The position numbers and the translations under genes are program-made. The notes beneath the pieces are model-generated. The model was not told the origin of the DNA, did not search any database, and saw nothing but the letters and a program-made list of their open reading frames with translations. Of a DNA stretch of 64,000 nt, positions 35,275-46,300 are shown one piece after another. The DNA is from Rossellomorea aquimaris. GTDB lineage: Bacteria > Bacillota > Bacilli > Bacillales > Bacillaceae_B. Location of the stretch: contig NZ_JAIVAT010000009.1 of the NCBI RefSeq assembly GCF_020172085.1, positions 248,001 through 312,000 on the forward strand, in the 5' to 3' direction. Each line of letters opens with the position of its first letter. Position 1 is the first letter of the stretch.

Positions 35275-37281
35275 TTATTTCCAGCTATCATAAAACTTCT
35301 TTGCCACCTGGACTGTATGGGTACTACCGCCTGCGTCTTGCACATCTTCAAGGAGCATGGCCAGAACCATGGACGGGTCATTCTGGTCATACGAAACGAA
35401 CAGTCCATTTTCCGTTCCGGTTGTTCCCTGCTCTGACTTGATTTCTGCTGTCCCGGTCTTACCGGCGATGGCTTTCCCCTCTACGCTTGCCTTACCGGCA
35501 ATTCCTTCTGTGACGACTTTTCGCAAATTCGTCTTCATCATATCTGCTTGTTCTTTCGATAGCAAATCTTTCTTCCACACCTTCTGCTCTTCGTCCTTCA
35601 GAAGTCGCGGTTCCATCATAGTCCCATCATGGATGATGCTGCCGTAAGCACTTGCCAGATGAACGATGCTCATCAGCACCTCACCCTGACCGAAGGCAGA
35701 ATCAGCCAACTGAACTTCTTTGGAGATACTGCCGTCGTTCGAGACTTGTGATTTGTAGATCGGATAAGACATGGGGATCTCTTCGCCAAAGCCGAAATCC
35801 TTCAAACCGGCAATAAAGGTGTCGGCACCCATCTCTAATCCGACACGGGCGAAATAGATGTTATCCGAGAATTTAAGGGCGCTTTCTAAATCCACCTTAC
35901 TATCATTATCAAAGACTCGGACGACTTTGTAATTCCCCCACGATTCATCCTTTTTCCACGTCTTCCCTTTGATGTCATAGATTTTGTCAGGGTCCAGCTT
36001 GCCGGATTTTAGTCCGACGGATGCTGTAATGCCCTTCATGGTCGATCCTGGTGAATAGGCAAGGGGGAATCGGTTCCGTAGCGGCTTCTTCGGATCGTCG
36101 GCCAATTTTTTATATGCCTCAGAAGACATCCCTAATACGAATTCATTCGGATCATAAGCCGGTGTGCTCACAAGAGCCAACGCCTCTCCCGTTTGAGGAT
36201 TGAGAGCTACTGCGGTCCCTGCCTCATCCTTCATCTGAGCGTATATTTTCTTTTGCATCTCGGCATCGATGGTCAACGTAATGTTCTTCCCATCCTGAAC
36301 AGGTTGCTCGACGACGGTGGCAGCTTCTTCTGAATCCTGTTTCTTTAGATAAATCCGCTGTCCGTCCTCGCCTCGCAGCTGATCTTCATATACTTCCTCT
36401 GCACCGCTCAAGCCCATCAAGGACTGAGCGGTATACCCTTTGTCTTTCAGTTTTTCCAATTTCTCTGCCGTCAGCTTTCCGATATAACCGGTGAGATGAG
36501 CGGTGGCTTCTCCATATGGATATTCCCTTGCCGGCACCCTTTTGGAGTAGAGACCGTCCAATTCGATTACTTCTAGTGCGAGTGGACGCTCTTTCAAGGC
36601 GATTTTTTTAATAGGAACAAAATAGTCAGGCTTCACCCAGCTTGCATCCAACTTACTCTTTATTTGTTCTGGTGATAAATCGAGTAAGGATGACAGCTTA
36701 CTCATGTCATTTTCATTAAACTCTTTCGGCACAATCCCAAGCTCAAATGCTTCGCCGTTGACCGCAAGAGGCTTCTGATTCCGGTCCAGGATTTCCCCAC
36801 GCTTGGCCGAAATACTCTCAACACCGACCTTATCGCCCTTTTCCATTTCAGGCAGGATATACGAAGGATCCCAATTCACGAACCAGTTTTCATCGTCATC
36901 CTTCTTTTCTTTGGTCAACGTGACATCTTTTTTATACGACACTTCACCGGCCAGAGTTTTAAACGAAATGGTCATGGGGAATTTCGCTTTCGTTTCTTTA
37001 TCCCAGTCCACATCTTGATCCGGCTTTTTGAAGGATATTTTCACATCCTTTACTTCCAGATCTTTATAGATGTCTTTATATCTCGTGACGAAATCTTCTT
37101 TTTTGTAGGTATCTTTGGTTGAGGAGGTTATGTAGTCCTTAAACATCTCATCAAATTTCTCTTTGTTCCAAAGATCAACGTATTTCTGCAGGCGGTCATC
37201 AGGCTGAGGTTTCTCCTGACAACCGGCGACCATTAGACTGAGAGCGACAAAGAGACAAAGCAGCATGACTTTTTTGACCAT
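35275..37281 (-). CDS. pbpC: Penicillin-binding protein, class B, PbpC/MecA type
   Basis: This lipoprotein of about 668 aa has lipobox VAGC (Cys21), a MecA_N NTF2-like domain (about 25-145), a PBP dimerisation domain and a transpeptidase domain with STMK near residue 412, SDN near 470 and KTGT near 607. It cross-links peptidoglycan outside the membrane. Length equals B. subtilis PBP3 (PbpC), and MecA of resistant staphylococci has the same layout. The upstream extension of the frame lacks a ribosome site, so 37281 is the start. Confidence 0.95.
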   Translation of the reverse strand: MVKKVMLLCLFVALSLMVAGCQEKPQPDDRLQKYVDLWNKEKFDEMFKDYITSSTKDTYKKEDFVTRYKDIYKDLEVKDVKISFKKPDQDVDWDKETKAKFPMTISFKTLAGEVSYKKDVTLTKEKKDDDENWFVNWDPSYILPEMEKGDKVGVESISAKRGEILDRNQKPLAVNGEAFELGIVPKEFNENDMSKLSSLLDLSPEQIKSKLDASWVKPDYFVPIKKIALKERPLALEVIELDGLYSKRVPAREYPYGEATAHLTGYIGKLTAEKLEKLKDKGYTAQSLMGLSGAEEVYEDQLRGEDGQRIYLKKQDSEEAATVVEQPVQDGKNITLTIDAEMQKKIYAQMKDEAGTAVALNPQTGEALALVSTPAYDPNEFVLGMSSEAYKKLADDPKKPLRNRFPLAYSPGSTMKGITASVGLKSGKLDPDKIYDIKGKTWKKDESWGNYKVVRVFDNDSKVDLESALKFSDNIYFARVGLEMGADTFIAGLKDFGFGEEIPMSYPIYKSQVSNDGSISKEVQLADSAFGQGEVLMSIVHLASAYGSIIHDGTMMEPRLLKDEEQKVWKKDLLSKEQADMMKTNLRKVVTEGIAGKASVEGKAIAGKTGTAEIKSEQGTTGTENGLFVSYDQNDPSMVLAMLLEDVQDAGGSTHTVQVAKKFYDSWK

Positions 37282-37510
37282 ATGTAATGACAGCTCCTTA
37301 TTATTTGGTATATTCATTGTTTCAAATACTATCCATATTTACAAATTTAATGAATTTATATTCTTTACCTGATCGAAGTATGTCCTTCTTCAACACAGGC
37401 GAATTTTGTCGAGGATTAAGTCCATATAATTGTGTAAAAAGAAAGAGTCATTTTATTCCTTCTTGTCAACACTGTTTTCAACCACGATAAACAATGAGAA
37501 GAGGAATAAA

Positions 37511-38671
37511 ATGACTCAATTACAGTTTACCCTAGATTTGGATTCTTTAAAAGAAGCAGTGATTAACTCTAATATCGAAACCGTTGTAAGATCTGCGATC
37601 GTTCTTGTTTTAAATGAATACATGGAAAGGGAGAGAGACCAATACCTTAAAGCAGCCTCTTACGAACGATCTACTGATCGTTTAGATTATCGTAATGGCT
37701 ACTATGAAAGAGACTTTACAATGAGTGTTGGAAAAGTCAAATTGAAGATGCCACGAACCCGTAATGGAGATTTTTCTCCTTCCGTATTTGAAAAATACTC
37801 ACGGTGTGATCAAGCGTTTGTCCTTTCTATGATTGAAATGGTAATCAATGGTGTTTCGACTCGTAAGGTTATTCATATTGTGGAACAGCTTTGTGGAGAA
37901 ACAGTTTCTAAATCATTCGTTTCTTCCCTGACTCAAAAGTTAGATCCTATCATTAATGATTGGGCAAAGCGACCTTTGAACGGAACTTATTTTCCATATA
38001 TATTTGTAGATGCCATGTATGTAAAAGTCCGCGAACACCATCGTGTCGTTTCAAAAGCCGTCTACATTGCGACAGCTTTATCAGAAAAAAATAATCGTGA
38101 GATTTAAGGCTTAATGGTCGATCATGCCGAGAGCTACGAGAGTTGGAGTAGGTTCTTTCAACAGCTTAAATCCCGCGGTCAACAATCTCCTAAGCTTGTG
38201 ATTTCAGATGCCCATAAGGGCCTTCAAAAGGCGGTCCTACGTGAGTTTATCGGGACCAGTTGGCAGAGGTGTAATGTACATTTTAAACGAAACATCATCC
38301 AACACCTCCCAAAGAAAGATTCTAAAGAAATTAGAACCATGATAAAGAGGGTGTTTGAAGCTGTCAAAATTGAAGATATGAGGAACTTTAAAGAAGAGCT
38401 GATGAGTCAGTATAGCGAGGATACCAAATATGAAAAAGCGCTGGCCATCTTTGATGAAGGCTTTGAAGATACCATTCAGTACATGGACCACTTTGATGAA
38501 ATTCGCCCACATATTCGCAGTACTAACTGTTTGGAACGATTGAACCAAGAGGTTCGAAGAAGAGAAAAGGTCATACGGATCTTTCCGAACACCCAGTCAG
38601 CCTTTCGATTAATCGGGGCAGTGTTGTTTCATTATCAACAAACCAATTATTCAAAAAGGAAATCCTTTTAA
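37511..38671 (+). pseudogene. IS256-type transposase interrupted by an in-frame TAA
   Basis: Read through the stop, this is a transposase of about 386 codons with the DDE residues in FVDAMYVKV, VISDAHKGL and NCLERLNQEVRRR. The frame is the same on both sides of TAA at 38105-38107, where related proteins have NREI-L-G; a TTA-to-TAA change would explain it. GAGG precedes the ATG at 37511. The two open pieces are 199 and 185 codons. Without suppression the product ends before two catalytic residues, so this copy is probably inactive on its own. Confidence 0.9.
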
Positions 38672-38692
38672 AAAGCCCTAAGCATTTTTGAA

Positions 38693-38769
38693 TGAAACTT
38701 CCCATTCAAATGGTTTCACATCCAGGACAGGCTGTCCTGGATATGAAGGAATAACTTCAGGGAAGTTTC
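38693..38769. repeat. Nested inverted repeats in the IS 3' non-coding end
   Basis: GAAACTTCCC (38693-38702) and GGGAAGTTTC (38760-38769) enclose a second, perfect palindrome ATCCAGGACAG/CTGTCCTGGAT (38720-38742, one-base loop). Both lie between the transposase stop and the right end of the element. Confidence 0.8.
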
Positions 38770-38855
38770 GCAAAAAAATGTTGAATTGAATAGCTACAGC
38801 CGATTAATAGTTGAAAAAGACAAGTAAGGAATTTACACAATATTAAGGACTTGAC

Positions 38856-39120
38856 TTTTGTCTCGAGTCTTAGCGAATGGCCTATATATTGGATTTTCGG
38901 CAGATAAATCCTGAATACGGCTTATATCCCGCAACTACCGCCACAACCATCCCCCACAAAACCCAATATCCACCACCTTTTCCTCACAATCCCCAGATTT
39001 TCTCCCCAACACATGATGCAATTTCAAAAAAATTTGTTATAATAGTACATCGTAAGAGTAATAAGGAACAGAATCCTAAGATTATATCTTGCAAATATAT
39101 ATCGATAGGTGGAAATAAAC
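38856..39120. other. Gap between the IS and trhO
   Basis: No gene is seen. The right part is rich in pyrimidine/A tracts. TATAAT at 39038-39043 is a plausible -10 for trhO, but no good -35 lies 16-18 bases before it. Confidence 0.45.
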
Positions 39121-40089
39121 ATGAAAGATTATCGAGTACTACTGTATTACAACTATGTAGACATTGAGAATCCAGAGGAAGTCACTGCCCAGCACAAACA
39201 ATTGTGTTCGGACCTTGGCTTGATGGGACGTATCCTGATTTCATCTGAAGGAATCAACGGGACTTGTTCCGGAACGATTGAGCAGACGGATGCGTATATG
39301 GAAGCGATGAGACAGGATCCTCATTTCAAGGACACTGTGTTCAAGATCGACGAAGCTGACGAGCATGCGTTCAAGAAATTGAAAGTAAAGCACCGTCCAG
39401 AGCTTGTGACTCTTCGTCTTGAAGATGACGTAAATCCTAACGAACTCACTGGTGAATACCTTGAGCCAAAGGATTTCTTTGAACAAATCCAGCAGGAAGA
39501 TACAATTCTTCTGGATGCTCGTAATGACTATGAGTATGAATTGGGTCACTTCAGAGGAGCTGTGAAGCCGGATATCAAGAACTTCCGCGATCTTCCGAAC
39601 TGGGTCCGTGATAACAAAGATAAATTAGAAGGCAAGAAGATCATCACGTATTGTACTGGTGGTATCCGCTGTGAAAAATTCTCAGGCTGGTTAGTGAAAG
39701 AAGGCTTTGAGAATGTTGCACAACTGCACGGAGGTATCGCAACTTACGGTAAAGATCCTGAAGTAAAAGGTCAACTGTGGGACGGTCAGCTTTATGTATT
39801 TGACGAGCGTATCGGTGTTCCTGTCAATCAGACCGAACACGTTGTCGTAGGGAAAGACTACTACACAGGTGAACCTTGTGAGCGCTATGTAAACTGCGCC
39901 CACCCGCCTTGTAACCGTAAAATTCTTTGCTCAGAAGAAAATGAGCATAAATATATGAGAAGCTGCTCGGATGAGTGCCGTAAGAGCCCTGAGAACCGCT
40001 ACATTGTGGAGCATGGTTTAACAGAGGAAGAAGTGGCAGAGCGTTTGGCAGTGATTGAGCGTGAGAAGGAAACCGCGACGATTAACTAA
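39121..40089 (+). CDS. trhO: tRNA uridine(34) hydroxylase TrhO (rhodanese domain)
   Basis: This 322-aa protein makes the 5-hydroxyuridine precursor of the tRNA wobble base modification using oxygen. It has the UPF0176 N-terminal domain ([27 protein letters not shown]), a rhodanese domain with the cysteine loop YCTGGIRC (Cys near 178), and a cysteine-rich C-terminus. The GTG twelve bases earlier lies in the AGGTGG ribosome site, so the ATG at 39121 is used. It is monocistronic. Confidence 0.95.
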   Translation: MKDYRVLLYYNYVDIENPEEVTAQHKQLCSDLGLMGRILISSEGINGTCSGTIEQTDAYMEAMRQDPHFKDTVFKIDEADEHAFKKLKVKHRPELVTLRLEDDVNPNELTGEYLEPKDFFEQIQQEDTILLDARNDYEYELGHFRGAVKPDIKNFRDLPNWVRDNKDKLEGKKIITYCTGGIRCEKFSGWLVKEGFENVAQLHGGIATYGKDPEVKGQLWDGQLYVFDERIGVPVNQTEHVVVGKDYYTGEPCERYVNCAHPPCNRKILCSEENEHKYMRSCSDECRKSPENRYIVEHGLTEEEVAERLAVIEREKETATIN

Positions 40090-40104
40090 TATGCAAACTT
40101 CTAT

Positions 40105-40143
40105 AAAAAAGAGCATTCAGCTTTCATTGAATGCTCTTTTCTT
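40105..40143. terminator. Terminator after trhO (also faces the small minus-strand gene)
   Basis: AAAAGAGCATTCA (40107-40119) pairs with TGAATGCTCTTTT (40128-40140), then CTT. It sits between converging genes and has A/T runs on both sides. Confidence 0.9.
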
Positions 40144-40160
40144 ATTACATTAAGGACCAT

Positions 40161-40508
40161 CTATTTTAGTTCCCCTATCGGAAGTAGATTCAAATGAATG
40201 CCCAATTCATCCATTTTCTGTTGATATCTATCATGCTTTAGAGGTCCCCATGTTATAAGAGAACTCTTATCGATGACCCAATATTTCACGTCAGTCTCAT
40301 CTGGGACTTTAACAGTAGAAACGGTGTTGATATCATCTTTAAGTTCTAGTTGTTTAGCTTCTATGTACTCCTGGTTATAATTTACTTCTGTTATTTTTCC
40401 AAGAGTAATTATATGACTGGAGTCACCATTAGGGTTATAGGTAATCTGCACACTAGCCCTAAATACTTGAAAGCCATCCCAATAGATACCGGCTAGAACT
40501 ACATGCAA
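40161..40508 (-). CDS. Hypothetical 115-aa protein with a hairpin-embedded ribosome site
   Basis: This soluble 115-aa protein is predicted to be mostly beta in its first half (VVLAGIYWDGFQVFRASVQI) with YWVIDKSSLITWGPLKHDRY later. I do not recognise a family. The TTG at 40508 is chosen because AAGGAG lies nine bases upstream. That Shine-Dalgarno is in the loop of a 9-bp perfect hairpin (40510-40534). It stands alone, converging with trhO. Confidence 0.72.
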   Translation of the reverse strand: MHVVLAGIYWDGFQVFRASVQITYNPNGDSSHIITLGKITEVNYNQEYIEAKQLELKDDINTVSTVKVPDETDVKYWVIDKSSLITWGPLKHDRYQQKMDELGIHLNLLPIGELK

Positions 40509-40509
40509 T

Positions 40510-40534
40510 CCTAATCACTCCTTTTGTGATTAGG
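40510..40534 (-). promoter_or_regulatory. Hairpin with the Shine-Dalgarno in its loop
   Basis: In the transcript CCUAAUCAC and GUGAUUAGG form a perfect 9-bp stem around the 7-base loop AAAAGGA. The stem ends one base before the TTG start. A protein or RNA that stabilises or opens it could switch translation. Confidence 0.7.
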
Positions 40535-40574
40535 GTTGACAGTTTTGAACGATTTTAAAATATATTCAGGGCAA

Positions 40575-40606
40575 GAAAAAGCTATCGAATAGAATCGATA
40601 GCTTTT
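40575..40606 (-). terminator. Terminator after the CWB2 nucleotidase
   Basis: AAAAGCTATCGA (40577-40588) and TCGATAGCTTTT (40595-40606) form a 12-bp hairpin, with a T-rich minus-strand exit, eight bases after the stop. Confidence 0.9.
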
Positions 40607-40613
40607 ACCTTTT

Positions 40614-43079
40614 TTACTTTTTCATTTTTCCAACTACTTCTTCACTGACAGCATTTTCACCACCGAGAATGTTAAATTCATTAGCATGAATGGCTTGTAA
40701 TGCTTTTGCAGTTTCTGCAGGGAGCATGTCAGGCTGTACTAATACCATTGAGGCATTATTCTTGGCAGCTAGTACCGCTCCAGCAAGTGCGTCCGGGAAG
40801 TTTTTACCGTTCGCTACATAAACACGATAAGAAGGATTTAGATCAGTAGCAATGGCTGCTGATGTACCATATCGGTCCATCCCTGAATAACGAGTTGCGT
40901 CTGGTAACATATTAAATACCTTCGTGTTAACTGCAGCTTCACCACCTGGTACGATAGTATTTTCAATACCAGTTAGTGCGTTTTTAGTAGCCATTGGAAG
41001 TTCATTTGAATCCGTTAACAGGATTGGGTACCCATTACGAGCTGCATAAGAAGCTACTGCAAGAGCATCTGGGAAGTTCTTACCGTTCGCAACTACTGCT
41101 TGTTCAGGAGATCCACCTAGGCTTGCAGCGATATTAGCCGCAGTTTCCCAACGATCATCCCCACCAATACGTTCCACATCAAGCCCCATACCTTCTAGTT
41201 GATACATTACATAATTACTAACAGCTTCAGAGCCGCCAAGAATAATAACATTCTTCGCGCCAAGACGCTTGATCTCTTCTTTTACGACCCCTGTTAATGA
41301 GCTTTTATCTGTCAATAAGATTGGCGCGTTATGCTTGTATGCAAGGGGAGCTCCTGCTAATGCATCAGGGAAAGAATCTCCACGAGCAATTACAACTGTA
41401 TCAGCCGAGTCCCAACCTTTTTTTGAAATCTCAACGGCTGTCTTATAGCGATCTTCACCCATTATACGATCCATACCAGACTCAACCACACGGGATTCCA
41501 TCTTTGGCATTACGTTCTTATGATTTTCAAGATACTCTAAGAATACTTCATAATCAACGAAGTATAATTCTTTCATTCGCCCATCTTCTTTGGCTTTACC
41601 GAAGGCTTCAAACCCATCTCCGCCTCCAGCAACATAATTATTAGTTGCTACAGTATACATAGCGTCTTCATCGATATTTTCATATCCATTTTCTGTTTTC
41701 ACTTGCACATTAAGAACACGTTTACCTGCTTCTAAGCTTGCATCATATGAGAATTTCATACCTGCCACATGAGGGAAGCGACCAGCTCCGTTTTCAACAT
41801 CACTCACCCCATGTTCTAGTGATGAGATGATTTCTCTACCTGATAAATCAAGGGTAACAAGCGTATTCCCAAACGGCATGGTAGTCAGTACTTCACCAAG
41901 TGTAATAGGTCCCTGATTAATAGAAGCACGGATCCCACCACCATTCTGAATAGCAATCGTTGCTTTTCCATTTGCCTTTGCTTTTTCAAGCATAGAGTCA
42001 GCGATCATGTTTCCTAAGTTTGTTTCCTGAGTACGGACACTTCCACGTTCACCATTCAAGAATACATCTGATGACCCAACAACCGTCGTCTTCATCTCCT
42101 CCAATGGAGCTGATAGCTCATCAAGTAGAGCTTTTGCTTCAGGGTCTTCAGAAATAACGTAGTCACCATTTCCATCTTTTTCGTTAAGATCGATCAGAGT
42201 TTCATCCCAGTCAGTTAATACTCCGTCTGAATCAAATGTTACTTGAAGGTCACCAAGGAAGTTGCTGTATTCTTCAGCTTGAACAACAATGGTAGGTTCT
42301 GCATCTTCATTTAACACCGTCCCATTATCGACTTCTGTATGGCTATGCCCGCCAACGATGACATCGATTCCTTTAACAGCAGTTCCCAGCTTCAGATCAT
42401 AATTGTAACCAAGATGAGTAAGAGCAACGATTTTGTTTACTCCTGCGTCCGTTAACATTTTTACCGTTTCTTCCGCTTTTTTCTTATGGTCTTCAAACAT
42501 GATGTCTTTTCCAGGGCTGGATAGGAAAGCAGTTTCTTCGGTAGTTAATCCAAAGATTCCAATTTTCTCACCATCCACTTCCATAATAGATGCAGGATAA
42601 ATATTGCCCCCATCCCCAGGCATCCCGATACTGCCTTTTACAAGAGGATTTAAATTGGCATCTTTGCTGAAATCAATATTGGAGCTGACGATTGGAAAGT
42701 TCGCTTCTTTAATGAATTTAGCCAATGCACTAGGGCCATCGTCAAATTCATGATTTCCGATGTTCATGGCATCATAACCAACCATATTCATAAACTTGAC
42801 ATCGGCAAGTCCTTTGTACTGGTTATAAAATAAAGTTCCGGAAAAAACATCTCCTGAATCTAGTAGAAGTGAATTGTCACGGCCTGCTCTAATATCCTTG
42901 ATCGCAGAAATACGACGAGCGACATTATCAAGATGAGCATGGGTATCATTGGTGTGCATGATTGTCAGGTCAAAATCGCCTCCGGCTGCGTCAACAGATG
43001 TTGCAGGGGTAACAGCATAAAGTCCGGCAGCCAATGCTGCTGTTGATAGGACACCATAAAGTGGTTTTTTAATTTCCAT
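40614..43079 (-). CDS. Secreted 5'-nucleotidase anchored by three CWB2 repeats
   Basis: This 821-aa protein has a signal peptide (about 1-31), a metallophosphatase domain with MHTNDTHAHLDN, LDSGDVFSGT, GNHEFDDG and GGHSHTEVDNG, a C-terminal nucleotidase domain with NGGGIRASINQG and ATNNYVAGGGDGF, and three CWB2 cell-wall repeats (about 535-821) starting RIMGEDRYKTAVEI, RIGGDDRWETAANI and RYSGMDRYGTSAAI. It should dephosphorylate nucleotides at the cell surface. It lies beside a nuclease with the same anchor and may use its products. Confidence 0.95.
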   Translation of the reverse strand: MEIKKPLYGVLSTAALAAGLYAVTPATSVDAAGGDFDLTIMHTNDTHAHLDNVARRISAIKDIRAGRDNSLLLDSGDVFSGTLFYNQYKGLADVKFMNMVGYDAMNIGNHEFDDGPSALAKFIKEANFPIVSSNIDFSKDANLNPLVKGSIGMPGDGGNIYPASIMEVDGEKIGIFGLTTEETAFLSSPGKDIMFEDHKKKAEETVKMLTDAGVNKIVALTHLGYNYDLKLGTAVKGIDVIVGGHSHTEVDNGTVLNEDAEPTIVVQAEEYSNFLGDLQVTFDSDGVLTDWDETLIDLNEKDGNGDYVISEDPEAKALLDELSAPLEEMKTTVVGSSDVFLNGERGSVRTQETNLGNMIADSMLEKAKANGKATIAIQNGGGIRASINQGPITLGEVLTTMPFGNTLVTLDLSGREIISSLEHGVSDVENGAGRFPHVAGMKFSYDASLEAGKRVLNVQVKTENGYENIDEDAMYTVATNNYVAGGGDGFEAFGKAKEDGRMKELYFVDYEVFLEYLENHKNVMPKMESRVVESGMDRIMGEDRYKTAVEISKKGWDSADTVVIARGDSFPDALAGAPLAYKHNAPILLTDKSSLTGVVKEEIKRLGAKNVIILGGSEAVSNYVMYQLEGMGLDVERIGGDDRWETAANIAASLGGSPEQAVVANGKNFPDALAVASYAARNGYPILLTDSNELPMATKNALTGIENTIVPGGEAAVNTKVFNMLPDATRYSGMDRYGTSAAIATDLNPSYRVYVANGKNFPDALAGAVLAAKNNASMVLVQPDMLPAETAKALQAIHANEFNILGGENAVSEEVVGKMKK

Positions 43080-43370
43080 TTGATTAATCCCTTCCTTTTA
43101 CAAATGTAGATTTTTGTCGGATATTTCTATCTCAAAGCCCATTATATAGTAGATTAGTAGGTTATTGTTAGAAATTTACCAAAAAACAAAAAATTAATAG
43201 TCCTTTTTACATAAACTTTATTTCTATAAGGTTGTGAATGAAACAAGAGGAAAAGTCTGAATGCTTCTCCTGAAAGGATGCTGGACGAGTAAACCTTCCA
43301 GATCTGTCAAAAGAATAGACCGGATTTCCTCTTATTTATTCAATAAAATGGACAGATGTATTCCTTACTA
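43080..43370. other. Gap between the two CWB2 genes
   Basis: This gap holds the promoter region of the nucleotidase and the end of the nuclease unit. A weak hairpin (GGAGAAG/CTTTTCC, then TCTTGTTT on the minus strand, about 43240-43270) may be a terminator. Plus-strand frames entering the nuclease gene have no ribosome site. Confidence 0.4.
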
Positions 43371-46300
43371 TTACTTAAGCTTATTTAAAACATCTTCACT
43401 AACTGCATTCTTTCCACCGACAACATGGAAGTTAAGAATCGTATCCATTTTAATTGCTTCCATGATATCTTCAGGAACTTCATCCTTCTTGACAAGTAGG
43501 ATTTCCGCTCCTTCTTTGGCTGCAAGAACTGATCCTGCTAACGCGTCAGCAAAATTGGCTCCTGTTGCGACGATCGCATTGTTTGTTTGCGGAGTTAAAT
43601 GCTTCGCAATTTCAGCTGATGTTGCATAACGATCCACTCCACTATAACGTGTCGCCTCTTCAAAGCTTTCAAAAATATCTGTGCTGATCGCATTTTTTCC
43701 ACCAACGACGATTTTTTCATCAATGTCCTTCAAGACCTTTTGAGAAGCATCAGAAAGTTTGTCTTGAGCAGATAGGATGATAGGATACCCATTTTGAGCT
43801 GCATAGGATGCAACAGAAAGGGCATCTGCAAATTGGTAAGCATTTGCTACAATCGCTTTTTCAGGATTTCCATCCAATTTAGCCGCAATATTTGCCGCCG
43901 TTTCGAATCGATCATCTCCAGAAATACGATCGGTCTTCAATCCTAAACCTTTTAGTTGATACTGAACATATTTGGATACTGCTGCTTCTCCTCCAAGGAT
44001 GATCGCTTTCTTTGCACCCAAGCGCTTGATTTCCGCTTGTACTTCAGAATTCAAACTGTTTTGCTGCGTTAATAAAATCGGGGCGTCATGTTTGTAAGCA
44101 AGTGGAGCTCCTGCAAGTGCATCCGGGAACTTATCTCCTCTTGCAATCACAACTGTGTCAGCAGATTCCCAGCCCTTTTTAGATACTTCAATGGCTGTCT
44201 CGTAACGATCGTCACCTGAAATACGTTCCACTGTATTTTTGAACTGAATCTTGGCTAAAACCGGATCGTGGTCACTCGCGCGTCCATCTTCCTCGCTGAA
44301 ATCAGAATTAATATTGACACTGTCTATGTCAGTACGATTAGATAAATTGTTAGTGACTAAAATGTGATCAAGGACTTGAGAGTTTCCTTGATAAATATAA
44401 GAATAGCGCTGCTCAGCAGGAAGCTTTTCCATCATATCTGTTAAAACGTCACCTTTAAGCGTCTTAAGCGGATTGGAGAATTCAAAGTCGTTCAGATCAC
44501 CCAGAACGACAACATTGGCATCTTCAACTTTCGCGTTTACATCTTTCACAAAATGATTGATGATCTCTGCCTGTTTAATACGCTGTACTTCACTACCAAG
44601 GACAACTGGATGTTCCGCACCAAATAAAGCCCCATCGCCCCCCTTAGAGTTAAAGTGGTTCGCCACAACGATGACTTTCTCATCATTGAACATGAATTCG
44701 GCAGCGAGTGGCTTACGGGAATCATCGAATGCCTCGTTCATCGGTTCAACACGTCCAGGATTCTGAGTAAGTCCATTTTCATCGACACTAACAGCTGTTA
44801 CGGCATCTCCTGCCTCTTTATCTGTCATTTGCACGCGTTCAGGGTTGTAAATGAATCCGACACGAATATTTCCACCAGGTTGGCCACCGTCTGTATTATC
44901 AGAAGGTGCAATGTCAGTAAACTTGTAAGTCGGTCCACCAGCTTCTTCTATTGCTTTGATGATTGTTTCATAGGAAGAACTTGCATCGGTCGTCCCATCG
45001 TCTTCAGGACCGTTATTATCCTGGACTTCGACAAGCCCGATAATGTCAGGAGTTTTCAAATTCTTGACGATTGATTCGGCAATCTTGTCTACTTTACTTT
45101 GATCAATGCCAGCGTGGAAGTTCTCAATATTATAAGAAGCAATGGTTAAGTCTTCTTTTACTGGATTTATTGACGTAACTTCGCGAACAGTCCCACCATC
45201 AACAACCTCAGGGAAAGCTCCTGTTGGGCGGATTTTAAAGTTACTATAGTCGTAGCTCACGTTCCCAATAACAGAACCATCAAGCATATCACCTGTTTTC
45301 GCATTGATATTCATTCCATCAACGTCAATCATCATACGCTCTGGATTATAATCTTCAGGTGAAATCAACACGCCTCCTGATCTTGTACGAAGCTGGTCGT
45401 CGCTTGTATTGACGACTACAGGCAATTCATCATACTTTACAGGACCCGTGATGGTCGCATCTGGAATTTCAATCAGCATTCCTTCAAGACTTTCATAAAA
45501 GTCCAGTCCATCTGTTTCCGGATCGAAAGTCTTCATTTCATCATCTTCCACTACTTCAGTAGGAGGAACACGATCCTCTCCCATTATAATAGCTGCAGGG
45601 ACAGTATTGTCTGAAGAATCTACTGTAACGGAAGAAGCGGTAATTTGAGTCGTAAGAAGATCTTTCGCATCATCATATCCACCTTCTCTCCACTCTTTTA
45701 CTTGTCCATTCACATTTACTTTGTCTCCTGCTTTGACAGAATTTCCTTTTGCATAAACGTAGATTCCTTCAGAAGTCGCCACATCATCATCCGGCGTCTC
45801 TTCCTGCATATAAAATGCATTGGAACCGGCTTTCGCTGTCACAATTCCTTCTACGTTTGAAACGGTCATGTTTTCGTAAGGAGATGTATGGGCGTCTCCT
45901 TGGATATCGTGAATGCTTAAACCGTCTGCAGATTTAAGGATCTTGTAAGTGTAGGTAGATACCTCACTTGTCTTTCCGTCTTTTATCACCACTGCTTTAA
46001 TGGTCACATCTGAAGTAAGCTCTAGAGGTGCAATATATTCTGTACTGTCGGATGTAGGATCAGTTCCATCTGTTGTATAGTGAATAGATCCACCCTCAGT
46101 TGCCGTTTGAAGTGTAATCTTCGTCCCTTCAACAACAGAACCCGAACCAGTACTAGCCGCCACAGAGAATGCTTTTTCAATGATATCTAAAGAATTTCGA
46201 GGCACTAACTTGTATTCATTGAAATTATAATCTACTACCCCGCGTAAAATTTCGTAGGTTTTGCCAATTTCAAGAGTTGATGGATCACTTGGTTTAATGA

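Larger units (their letters stand above)
37414..38855 (+). mobile_element. IS256-family insertion sequence with interrupted transposase
   Basis: The element of about 1.44 kb has related ends: GATTAAGTCCATATAATTG at the left and the complement of AAGTCCTTAATATTGTG at the right, similar to IS256 ends as I recall them. It contains one transposase frame broken by a stop. Flanks TTTTGTCGAG (left) and TTTTGTCTCGAG (right) may be a decayed target duplication, but this is not exact. It lies between pbpC and trhO, upstream of both. Confidence 0.85.

Noticed and set aside
38105..38113. Programmed frameshift between two transposase ORFs
   Set aside because: Both parts are in the same frame and separated by a single TAA, so this is a nonsense change, not a slippery-site frameshift.
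43261..43629. Plus-strand frame starting in the gap between the CWB2 genes
   Set aside because: Most of it lies antisense to CWB2 repeats, and it lacks a convincing ribosome site or recognisable domain.
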